Assembly: GCA_964599875.1 (NCBI GenBank)
Contig: CAZRHE010000036.1
Coordinates: forward strand, 1 to 9,561
DNA: 9,561 bases
Reading direction: 5' to 3'
Source of the DNA: RGIG4097 sp964599875
GTDB taxonomy: Bacteria > Bacillota > Clostridia > Christensenellales > CAG-917
The notes under the pieces were generated by a model. The model did no database searches. It saw only the letters and a program-made list of their open reading frames with translations, and was not told the origin of the DNA. Positions 1-5,796 of the stretch are shown piece by piece. Position 1 is the first letter of the stretch. Each line of letters opens with the position of its first letter. Both the position numbers and the translations under genes were made by a program.

Positions 1-31
1 TTTCGTTTTCACCGACTCTGACTGTGGACAT
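1..31 (-). CDS. rpsU: Ribosomal protein bS21, N-terminal fragment (runs off the left edge)
   Basis: Only the first 10 codons are in the window, reading MSTVRVGENE on the minus strand from the ATG at 31-29. This matches the usual start of small-subunit protein bS21 (M-S-x-[VI]-x-V-x-x-N-E). bS21 sits near the 3' end of 16S rRNA and takes part in initiation. A textbook ribosome binding site, AGGAGGTGA (45-37), lies 5 bases upstream of the ATG. rpsU commonly follows the mtaB/HIT end of the heat-shock operon in Firmicutes, which supports the call. Here it is separated from that operon by a GH16 gene and a terminator and has its own promoter. The identification rests on 10 residues plus context, so the rest of the gene should be read from flanking sequence. 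Confidence 0.82.
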   Translation of the reverse strand, partial: MSTVRVGENE

Positions 32-66
32 TGAATTCACCTCCTCTTGCGATTATTACCTTAATA

Positions 67-94
67 ATTATACACAACTGCGAAAACTTGTCAA
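67..94 (-). promoter_or_regulatory. Consensus sigma-A promoter for rpsU
   Basis: On the minus strand a perfect -35 box TTGACA (94-89) is followed after 16 bases by a perfect -10 box TATAAT (72-67). Transcription would start near position 60, giving a leader of about 29 bases that carries the strong AGGAGGTGA ribosome binding site. A consensus promoter suits a ribosomal protein gene. It shows that rpsU does not depend on read-through from the chaperone operon. Confidence 0.85.
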
Positions 95-115
95 GGAATT
101 TTGCAACTTGGGGGA

Positions 116-173
116 CGGTTTTCGGCAGAATTATTTCAAAAATTAAAAAATTATCTTCAGACGGAGAAAACCG
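116..173. repeat. 8-bp inverted repeat between the divergent rpsU and GH16 promoters
   Basis: CGGTTTTC at 116-123 and its exact reverse complement GAAAACCG at 166-173 are separated by 42 AT-rich bases. They lie between the rpsU -35 box and the proposed GH16 -35 box. The two arms could be paired binding sites for a DNA-binding regulator of the divergent genes, or a coincidence. No known operator family is recognised. Confidence 0.3.
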
Positions 174-182
174 CCTCGATTA

Positions 183-211
183 TTGACTATTTTTTCAATA
201 TATTGTAAACT
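183..211 (+). promoter_or_regulatory. Possible promoter of the GH16 gene
   Basis: TTGACT (183-188, 5 of 6 consensus) is followed after 17 bases by TAAACT (206-211, 4 of 6 consensus), 28 bases before the GH16 start codon. The spacing is ideal but the -10 box is poor and the region is AT-rich, so this is tentative. A weak core promoter would be compatible with a gene that needs an activator, but that is inference. Confidence 0.35.
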
Positions 212-239
212 TAATTTAACAAAACCATTAGAGGTAAAT

Positions 240-1130
240 ATGAAACGCAAACCTATTATACTCGTTGTGCTTATGATATTCGTGCTGACTATCGGTGCGG
301 CAGTTCTCACCGCCTGCAACGATAACGACAAACCTAAAACAGACGACAACCTTATCTTCTGCGACGACTTCAACGCCCTCGACACGTCTATATGGAACGT
401 CTACACCAAGAAGACGGATACCGACCCCGGCTGGGGCCCCGAAAGCGGCGTGCGTCGCGGTGCGTACTGGGACAAAGACCAAGTCTTCACCGAAAACGGA
501 AACCTTATCATCCGTACGGAATTTAAGGACGGCGTTTGCTACACCGGCGCAATCGACTCTGACAACAAACTCGAAATGCATTACGGCTACTACGAGGCGC
601 GTTGCAAAGTGCCTCTTGCATACGGCATGTGGTCTGCATTCTGGATTTTCTGCGACGAAATGGGCGCCGCCAATCCCGACCCCGACGTCTGCGGTTGCGA
701 AATCGATATATTCGAATCCCCCTACTACGGCGTCAAAGTAAATGGCAAACGAGTATTCCAAAGCGCACTTCACATGGGCGATTACGGCAGCAATTACAAT
801 AAAGTCGAAAAACTTGTGAACGCGGTCAATATCTACGACGGAGAATTCCACACTTTCGGACTTGATTGGCAAGAAGGTTATTATCGTTTCTACGTGGACG
901 GAATCATGACAATCGAAATTACCCCCGAAAAAGACGATATCAAGATTTCTCAAAAAGACAGTTTCCTCTTCCTCTCATGTGAAGTCGGCGGAAGTAACGG
1001 AGTCGTCGGTGAAACGCCCTTCGCTTTTGCTCGATTGTTGGCGGATGAATCGATGCTCAGCGAAGAATCCACCCCCGTAGATTTCGTAGTGGACTACGTC
1101 AAAATCTACAAAACCATGCCTCAAGCATAA
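240..1130 (+). CDS. Family GH16 glycoside hydrolase, predicted lipoprotein (beta-glucanase/laminarinase-like)
   Basis: The 296-residue product is a secreted, membrane-anchored endo-acting polysaccharide hydrolase. Residues 1-26 form a lipoprotein signal: MKRK, a hydrophobic stretch, then lipobox L23-T24-A25-C26. The catalytic domain begins about 10 residues later (CDDFNALDTSIWN, 41-53) and fills the rest. The segment GYYEARCKVP then GMWSAFWI (116-136) and the motif E154-I-D156-I-F-E159 match the GH16 active site of the ExDxxE, beta-bulge type. E154 is the expected nucleophile and E159 the acid/base. FYVDG (217-221) and VDYVKIYK (284-291) are typical late GH16 strands. No carbohydrate-binding module is present. 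The substrate is probably a beta-1,3- or mixed-linked glucan, but other GH16 substrates cannot be excluded. The start at 240 was chosen over an in-frame TTG at 183 because AGAGG (230-234) lies 5 bases upstream and the signal peptide begins there. Seven cysteines besides C26 are unusual for an exported protein. Codon use resembles the neighbours. Confidence 0.9.
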   Translation: MKRKPIILVVLMIFVLTIGAAVLTACNDNDKPKTDDNLIFCDDFNALDTSIWNVYTKKTDTDPGWGPESGVRRGAYWDKDQVFTENGNLIIRTEFKDGVCYTGAIDSDNKLEMHYGYYEARCKVPLAYGMWSAFWIFCDEMGAANPDPDVCGCEIDIFESPYYGVKVNGKRVFQSALHMGDYGSNYNKVEKLVNAVNIYDGEFHTFGLDWQEGYYRFYVDGIMTIEITPEKDDIKISQKDSFLFLSCEVGGSNGVVGETPFAFARLLADESMLSEESTPVDFVVDYVKIYKTMPQA

Positions 1131-1153
1131 AACGAAAAATTGAGTTTATAAAT

Positions 1154-1183
1154 CGAAAAAGCGGTTGTAAAACCGCTTTTTCG
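1154..1183. terminator. Bidirectional intrinsic terminator between GH16 and hinT
   Basis: A perfect 13-bp stem pairs 1154-1166 with 1171-1183 around a GTAA loop. The GC core (GCGGTT/AACCGC) is flanked by an A5/T5 pair block, so transcripts from either strand have a GC hairpin followed by a U run. On the plus strand it is followed by TTGTTTT. It lies 24 bases after the GH16 stop and 77 bases beyond the hinT stop, so it can end both convergent units and insulate rpsU from the chaperone operon. Confidence 0.9.
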
Positions 1184-1259
1184 TTGTTTTAGATGATTTT
1201 TAGATTCAATCTGCGTTCAGCAAAACCCGCAAAATACAGGTGGATTTTTAGGCTGGATT

Positions 1260-1601
1260 TTACGCCATGGTGTCCGAGAGTTTTTCGCCACCGAGGATGT
1301 GAATATGCAAATGTTCTACGGATTGGCAAGCGTCCGCGCCCTTGTTTGAAACGAGTCTGAATCCGTTTTGAAGTCCCAATTCGTCAGTCATGGTCGAGAG
1401 TTTTTTGACGCATTTTGCAAGCGTCGTCGCTTGTGCGTCGGTCATTTCAACGATATTCGCATAATGCTCTTTGGGGAGCAACAAAAGGTGCACTGGTGCT
1501 TGAGGCGCGATATCCTTTATGATGAGCATATCGTCGTCCTCGTAGACCTTTGCCGAAGGAATTTCACCTTTGATTATTTTGCAAAAAAGACAGTTATCCA
1601 T
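1260..1601 (-). CDS. HIT-family (histidine triad) nucleotide-binding protein, HinT-like
   Basis: The 113-residue cytoplasmic protein is a member of the histidine triad family. Relatives hydrolyse adenosine phosphoramidates and aminoacyl-adenylates. The triad H97-L-H99-I-H101 sits in HLHIHILGG near the C-terminus, with the middle histidines forming the active site. The N-terminus has C4 and C7 in the NCLFCKI motif. With H46 and H97 these could form the zinc site found in many bacterial Hint proteins. APVHLLLLPKEHY (35-47) is the usual family core. Length is normal. The ribosome binding site AGGAGG overlaps the mtaB stop codon region, and only 8 bases separate the genes, so it is the last gene of the heat-shock operon. 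It is placed between mtaB and rpsU as in many Clostridia, except that a GH16 gene now lies downstream. Confidence 0.93.
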   Translation of the reverse strand: MDNCLFCKIIKGEIPSAKVYEDDDMLIIKDIAPQAPVHLLLLPKEHYANIVEMTDAQATTLAKCVKKLSTMTDELGLQNGFRLVSNKGADACQSVEHLHIHILGGEKLSDTMA

Positions 1602-1609
1602 ATTTCCTC

Positions 1610-2884
1610 CTACCCTTTCAAGCCGTCCTTAAACCGCTCTGTCGGGGTTATAGTTTTCAGCGTATTTCTCTCTCCCGATCGGGAGTAGACCTTTATATAA
1701 TTAGGCGTATGTCCACACCAATATCCGTCCTCTTCGGTTTCGAAAAGCACTTCGACGGGAACGCCGATTTGAGCGTCGAGATAGGCGGAGGAAAGCGCGC
1801 TTTTGACCTCTCCCATTCTCTTTGCCCTGTCGTCGGACACTGCGGACGGAAGGACGGGCAATCTACCCGCAACCGTGCCTTTTCTCGAAGAATACGGGAA
1901 TACGTGCATATCAGAAAATCGCACTTTCTTGCAAAATTCCATACTGCGTTCGAATTGCTCTTCGGTTTCGGTCGGGAAAGCGACGATGACGTCGGTGGTG
2001 ACGCCTGCGTTCGGATAATATTTCCTGATGAGTTCCACCGCTTTTAAAAACTCTTCGGACGTATAGTGACGATTCATCGCTTTAAGCGTTTCGTCGTCTC
2101 CGCTTTGAAGGGACAAATGAAAATGCGGACAGAAACTTTTAAGTTTTTTGGTTGCGTCGAGCAAGTTTTCGTCGATTACGCCAACTTCGAGAGAACCGAG
2201 GCGGATTCTGCAATCGTAGTTTTGAAGTGCCGTCAAAAGTCCAGATAGGGACGAGCCGTTATCTTTGCCGTATGCCGACAGATTTATCCCCGTCAACACG
2301 ACTTCTTTGGACACCTTGACCGCCTCGTCGAATTCCGCAAGAATACTTTCGAGTTTTCTCGTTCTGCTCCTCCCTCTGACGTAGGGCACGAGGCAATAAC
2401 TGCAAAAATTATTGCAACCGTCTTGCACCTTTATGTAGTGACGAGTGCGCAAGGACACCACTCCTTCGTTTTCCTCGAATTGCTTGCTAATTTCGAAAGA
2501 TTCGGGGGTTATATCCGAAAAATATCCGTCGTCGGTTTCGCCGTAGCGCACGGCAAGTTCTTTTGCAAGGCGGATTTTTTTATCCGTACCGCTAATGAAC
2601 GCCACCCTATCCTTTTCAAATTGCGAAAAATTGTTTTGGGAAGCGCAACCGCAAACGTAAATTTCAGCATTGGGATTGACTTTCAAAATCTTCGTGACGT
2701 ACTGGCGGGATTTTCTCTCAGCCTCTGCGGTAACCGCACAAGTATTGAGGACGTACACGTCTGCTTTTACGAGTTCGTCGAAAATTTCAAAACCCGCCGC
2801 TTTCAAAATCGCGAGCATGGCGTCCGAATCGTATTGGTTGACCTTGCAACCGAGTGTTATAACTGAAACGGAGGGCTTATTCAT
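1610..2884 (-). CDS. mtaB: tRNA (N6-threonylcarbamoyladenosine(37)) methylthiotransferase MtaB
   Basis: This 424-residue radical-SAM enzyme adds a methylthio group to t6A at position 37 of tRNAs reading ANN codons, giving ms2t6A. The N-terminal UPF0004 domain has cluster cysteines C13 (LGCKVNQ), C49 (NTCAVT) and C80 (CGC). The radical-SAM motif is C157-x3-C161-x2-C164 (DGCNNFCSYCLVPYVRGRSR), which binds the second iron-sulfur cluster and SAM. The last 50 or so residues correspond to a TRAM RNA-binding domain. LGCKVNQYDSDAM and operon position separate MtaB from MiaB and RimO. The loop written IVGFPGET in most relatives reads IVAFPTET here (300-307), a mild departure. The start codon overlaps the last 8 bases of rsmE, which implies translational coupling. 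The family call is firm, and the subfamily call is supported by synteny. Confidence 0.94.
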   Translation of the reverse strand: MNKPSVSVITLGCKVNQYDSDAMLAILKAAGFEIFDELVKADVYVLNTCAVTAEAERKSRQYVTKILKVNPNAEIYVCGCASQNNFSQFEKDRVAFISGTDKKIRLAKELAVRYGETDDGYFSDITPESFEISKQFEENEGVVSLRTRHYIKVQDGCNNFCSYCLVPYVRGRSRTRKLESILAEFDEAVKVSKEVVLTGINLSAYGKDNGSSLSGLLTALQNYDCRIRLGSLEVGVIDENLLDATKKLKSFCPHFHLSLQSGDDETLKAMNRHYTSEEFLKAVELIRKYYPNAGVTTDVIVAFPTETEEQFERSMEFCKKVRFSDMHVFPYSSRKGTVAGRLPVLPSAVSDDRAKRMGEVKSALSSAYLDAQIGVPVEVLFETEEDGYWCGHTPNYIKVYSRSGERNTLKTITPTERFKDGLKG

Positions 2885-3602
2885 AATCGAGTTCTCCGAG
2901 TTTATTCAAAGTAAATGCGGAGAGGACGATTGACGCCGTTTCCGCGCGCATAATACGACGACCGAGGGTTATGGTTTTTGCGCCGTTATCAATTGCAACT
3001 TTTGCCTCGTCCGAGGTAAATCCGCCTTCTGCGCCGACGACGAGCAAAACGTTATCTCCTCTTTTAAGATTGATATCGTCGATTTTCGTATTCTTCTCAA
3101 ATTCGTATGCAAATACGACTTGGTCGTAATCTCCGAAAGTTTTGACAATCTCGTCAAACGCGGTCAAATCGCCGATTTCACTGATATAAACGCTACCGCA
3201 CTGTTTCGCGCTTTCGACCGCGATTTTTTCCGCTCTTTCCCTATTGAATTTGTTTTCGACTGTATTCGAAGACGTGAAAGGGATAATTTTGTCAACGCCC
3301 AATTCGATACATTTTTGAATGACGAAATCCAGTTTGTTGTTTTTGAGAATACCCGCGCATAGAGTGACGCGCGAGCGTTTGGAATCCACGATTTTTTCTT
3401 CGTCAACGATAAGGATTGCGCTGTCTTTTGCGATTTCCGAAACCGTGCACAGTCTTTCAATCCCGTCGTTTGCACACACGATTGCCTTATAGCCGACCTT
3501 GTAACGCAAAACTTTTGTCATATGCAAAAATTCGTCACCCGTCAGAGTGACGATTTTGTCTGCAATATCGCGTTTAGAAACGAAAAATCTTCTGATTTCC
3601 AT
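2877..3602 (-). CDS. rsmE: 16S rRNA (uracil(1498)-N3)-methyltransferase RsmE
   Basis: The 241-residue SPOUT-fold methyltransferase modifies U1498 of 16S rRNA in the 30S subunit using SAM. The N-terminal PUA-like part begins MEIRRFFV, the usual RsmE start, followed by GDEFLHMTKVLRYKVG (22-37). The C-terminal knot carries VVGAEGGFTSDEA (188-200) and LGRRIMRAETA (213-223), both diagnostic. The central motif, usually QSGR followed by a proline a few residues on, reads QCGSVYIS (134-141), so the arginine and proline are replaced. No Shine-Dalgarno sequence is visible before the ATG. The 31-base gap from prmA contains a GC-alternating run and then an AT-rich stretch that resembles a promoter. Conserved N-terminal residues make a later start unlikely. 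Its end overlaps mtaB by 8 bases. Confidence 0.94.
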   Translation of the reverse strand: MEIRRFFVSKRDIADKIVTLTGDEFLHMTKVLRYKVGYKAIVCANDGIERLCTVSEIAKDSAILIVDEEKIVDSKRSRVTLCAGILKNNKLDFVIQKCIELGVDKIIPFTSSNTVENKFNRERAEKIAVESAKQCGSVYISEIGDLTAFDEIVKTFGDYDQVVFAYEFEKNTKIDDINLKRGDNVLLVVGAEGGFTSDEAKVAIDNGAKTITLGRRIMRAETASIVLSAFTLNKLGELDYE

Positions 3603-3608
3603 AAAAAT

Positions 3609-3637
3609 ATTTTATAATGCGCGCGCCCGCAAGTCAA
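3609..3637 (-). promoter_or_regulatory. Possible internal promoter giving a near-leaderless rsmE-mtaB-hinT transcript
   Basis: On the minus strand TTGACT (3637-3632) overlaps the prmA stop codon and is followed after 17 bases by TAAAAT (3614-3609). Each box has 5 of 6 consensus bases. The expected start of transcription, about 7 bases on, falls at or next to the rsmE ATG (3602). rsmE also lacks a visible ribosome binding site. Chance matches are likely in such an AT-rich stretch, so this is only a candidate. Confidence 0.35.
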
Positions 3638-4542
3638 GCGTTACGCTTAATCAGTTTCAAAGCGCGCCAATCGTCCTTTTGCGCCCTGTCGATAATCTCG
3701 TATCCCGCGTCCTCGTAGCACGCAATAACTTCGTCAAGGCGGGAATCGATTATACCCGACAGCACGATGATTCCGTTTTCGTTGAGGTGCTTGCCGATAG
3801 AGCGAGAAAGGCGCATAAGTATATCAGCCGTAATGTTTGCGAATATGAAATCAGCTGAGTGACCTCCTTCGATAAGGTCTGCTTTTTCGATTGTGGCGGA
3901 TACCCCGTTGAGTGCTGCGTTGCGTTTTGCAAATTCCACGGCTTGCTCGTCTATATCGCACATATACACGCTTTTCGCACCGCAAAGTTCAGCCGCGATT
4001 CCGAGAATTCCGCTGCCGCAACCGACGTCGATGACGTCTTTATTCTCGACGTCCATAAGGTCGAGGCACATTCTCGTCGTAGCGTGCTCACCCGTCCCGA
4101 AAGCCATCCCGGGATCGAGGCGCATAATTTTTTCATCCGCCGTCTTCTCGTATTTTATCCAAGTGGGGACGACGGTGATATGCTTTGTGACGATAGGTTT
4201 ATAATACTTTTTCCATTCGTTGACGTAGTCGCACTCGTCGATTTCGCCGACAATGATTTCGCCGTACTTGACGCCGAAGTTTTTCATCTCGTCAAGGCGT
4301 ACGCGAAGACGATTTTCAAAGTCCTTGTCGTTCACGTCGACGACCGTCGAAACCTTGACGACATCCCCTGCGTTAACAATGCTTTCGTCGACGTAATCCC
4401 AAATGACGTCGCTGCCGATAAGGTCGAGAAAATCTTGTTTATCGATGATACTGACGCCCTCTGCTCCAACGTCAAACAACGCCGAAGAAATAAGTTCGGC
4501 GTTGTCGTGATCAGTGTCTATGGTTATTGTCAAATATTTCAT
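3634..4542 (-). CDS. prmA: Ribosomal protein L11 methyltransferase PrmA
   Basis: The 302-residue SAM-dependent enzyme methylates ribosomal protein uL11. The N-terminal 100 or so residues form the L11-binding domain, followed by NEWKKYYKP (108-116), typical of the linker. The Rossmann-like catalytic domain has LDPGMAFGTGEHATT (142-156), a PrmA hallmark, the SAM-binding glycine loop DVGCGSGIL (172-180), acidic D196/D198 after strand 2 (MCDID), and ANITADIL (235-242). DWRAL near the end matches the usual C-terminal DW-A-L element. Length is normal. It lies 30 bases after dnaJ. The only ribosome-binding candidate is AGGA (4558-4555), 12 bases from the ATG, so initiation may be weak. Its stop codon overlaps a possible promoter for rsmE. 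The dnaJ-prmA-rsmE-mtaB order is the standard Firmicutes arrangement. Confidence 0.95.
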   Translation of the reverse strand: MKYLTITIDTDHDNAELISSALFDVGAEGVSIIDKQDFLDLIGSDVIWDYVDESIVNAGDVVKVSTVVDVNDKDFENRLRVRLDEMKNFGVKYGEIIVGEIDECDYVNEWKKYYKPIVTKHITVVPTWIKYEKTADEKIMRLDPGMAFGTGEHATTRMCLDLMDVENKDVIDVGCGSGILGIAAELCGAKSVYMCDIDEQAVEFAKRNAALNGVSATIEKADLIEGGHSADFIFANITADILMRLSRSIGKHLNENGIIVLSGIIDSRLDEVIACYEDAGYEIIDRAQKDDWRALKLIKRNA

Positions 4543-4572
4543 ATCGGCACTTTATCCTATTGTTTTGATTGT

Positions 4573-5721
4573 TTAAAGTTTGCTTTTGAACTCTTTCTTC
4601 TTCGGAAACTGTTTCGAGTCAAAGGAATTTCCGAGTTTCGAGAGCAAGTCTTTTTGCTCTCTGTTTACACTCTTCGGCACTTCAACGAGCACCTTGACGT
4701 ATAGGTCGCCGTACTCCGTCTTGGAGCGGAGTTTCTTTATGCCCTTGCCTTTAAGTTTGAACGTCGTACCGTTTTGAGTGCCCTCGGGGATTTTGAGTTC
4801 TTCGTCCTTGGTGAGCGTAGGCACGATGATAGTCGTACCGAGTGCCGCTTCCACAATCGAGATGGGATATTCGACCATTATATCCGCGCCGTTGCGCTTG
4901 AATATCTTATGCGGTTTGACGGCGACTTCGACGATGAGGGAGCCGTTTTCTCCGCCGTTTCTACCCGCGTGACCTTCGTTGCGATAAGTTATGCGTTGGC
5001 CGTTTTCGATACCCGCGGGGATATTGACCGAAACTTCTCTCGTCTTTTCCCCTCTGCCCTGTCCGCCGCAAGTGGGACAAGGATCGGAAACGATTTTGCC
5101 TTTACCCTTACAATGAGGGCAAGCGCTTTGGGATTGAAAACGTCCGAACGCGGTGTTTTGAATCTGCGTTACGACGCCCGAACCGTGACAGTTGGGGCAA
5201 GTTTTCATGCCGCCGGGCTTTGCACCAGTACCGCCGCAAGTAGGACAATTTTCCACTCGTCTGACGTTGACTTTTTTCAATACGCCGAAAGCCGCCTCTT
5301 CGAAAGTAAGCGAAATACCGACGAGAATATCTTGTCCGTTTTGAGGTGCGTTGGAGCGCGAGCCGCTACTGCGACCGCCACCGCCGAATCCGCCGAAGAA
5401 GGAGTTGATGATATCATCCATATCCATGCTGAAACCACCGCCTCCGAATCCGCCGAAACCGCTTCCGCCACCGCCGAATTGAGGGCCGTTTTCAGAACCG
5501 TATTGGTCGTAAGCCGCTTTCTTTTGGGGATCGGAAAGCACGTCGTATGCGTGGTTGATTTCCTTGAATTTTTCTTCCGCATTTTTCTTTTCGGCGTCGC
5601 TCTTCCCTGCGTACATATCAGGGTGATATTGCTTTGCCAAACGACGATAAGCGGACTTCAATTCGTCCGCCGTAGCCGTCTTGGGTACGCCTAATATATC
5701 GTAATAAGATTTGTCTGCCAT
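4573..5721 (-). CDS. dnaJ: Chaperone protein DnaJ (Hsp40)
   Basis: The 382-residue type I J-protein delivers unfolded clients to DnaK and stimulates its ATPase. The J domain (about 1-75) has the invariant H33-P34-D35. A glycine/phenylalanine-rich linker follows (about 82-117) with the DDIINSFFGGFGG segment. All four zinc-binding repeats CxxCxGxG are present: 159-166, 175-182, 201-208 and 215-222. The client-binding C-terminal domains run from about 225 to the end, with VPTLTKDEELKIPEGTQNGT (300-319) as in relatives. The usual GxGxPxLRGxGRGD stretch reads GKGIKKLRSKTEYGD here, a local variation. Length is normal. AAAGGA (5729-5724) is only 2 bases before the ATG, a shorter spacing than at hrcA or dnaK. 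A 75-base gap containing a strong hairpin separates it from dnaK. Confidence 0.97.
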   Translation of the reverse strand: MADKSYYDILGVPKTATADELKSAYRRLAKQYHPDMYAGKSDAEKKNAEEKFKEINHAYDVLSDPQKKAAYDQYGSENGPQFGGGGSGFGGFGGGGFSMDMDDIINSFFGGFGGGGRSSGSRSNAPQNGQDILVGISLTFEEAAFGVLKKVNVRRVENCPTCGGTGAKPGGMKTCPNCHGSGVVTQIQNTAFGRFQSQSACPHCKGKGKIVSDPCPTCGGQGRGEKTREVSVNIPAGIENGQRITYRNEGHAGRNGGENGSLIVEVAVKPHKIFKRNGADIMVEYPISIVEAALGTTIIVPTLTKDEELKIPEGTQNGTTFKLKGKGIKKLRSKTEYGDLYVKVLVEVPKSVNREQKDLLSKLGNSFDSKQFPKKKEFKSKL

Positions 5722-5749
5722 AATCCTTTGCAGTCCCTTTATGTCCGAT

Positions 5750-5772
5750 CGGCGACGGATAAACCGTCGCCG
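5750..5772 (-). other. GC-rich RNA hairpin in the dnaK-dnaJ gap
   Basis: A perfect 9-bp stem pairs 5750-5758 (CGGCGACGG) with 5764-5772 (CCGTCGCCG) around a 5-base loop. It lies 24 bases after the dnaK stop and 28 bases before the dnaJ start. No U run follows on the minus strand, so it is not a standard intrinsic terminator. It could protect the 3' end of a processed hrcA-grpE-dnaK message or slow read-through, which would make DnaJ less abundant than DnaK. That role is inference. Confidence 0.7.
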
Positions 5773-5796
5773 TCGTCGTAGTTATTAGTGTTGATT

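Noticed and set aside
183..239. A 19-codon N-terminal extension of GH16 from a TTG at 183
   Set aside because: It has no ribosome binding site and overlaps a candidate -35 box. It would also place 19 extra residues before a complete lipoprotein signal peptide.
228..953. A 241-codon minus-strand open frame antisense to GH16
   Set aside because: The opposite frame encodes a clear GH16 catalytic domain with lipobox. This frame has no domain and no ribosome binding site.
3619..3632. GC-alternating run before rsmE considered as a terminator or attenuator
   Set aside because: Only a 4-bp TGCG/CGCA stem can form, too weak for termination despite the following AT-rich stretch.
3859..4704. A 281-codon plus-strand open frame antisense to prmA and the end of dnaJ
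   Set aside because: It is a shadow of prmA, which has all PrmA motifs in the other strand, and it crosses a gene boundary.
4774..5694. A 306-codon plus-strand open frame antisense to dnaJ
   Set aside because: The sequence is low-complexity (Ala/Thr/Glu) and mirrors the Gly-rich linker of DnaJ. It has no ribosome binding site or recognisable domain.
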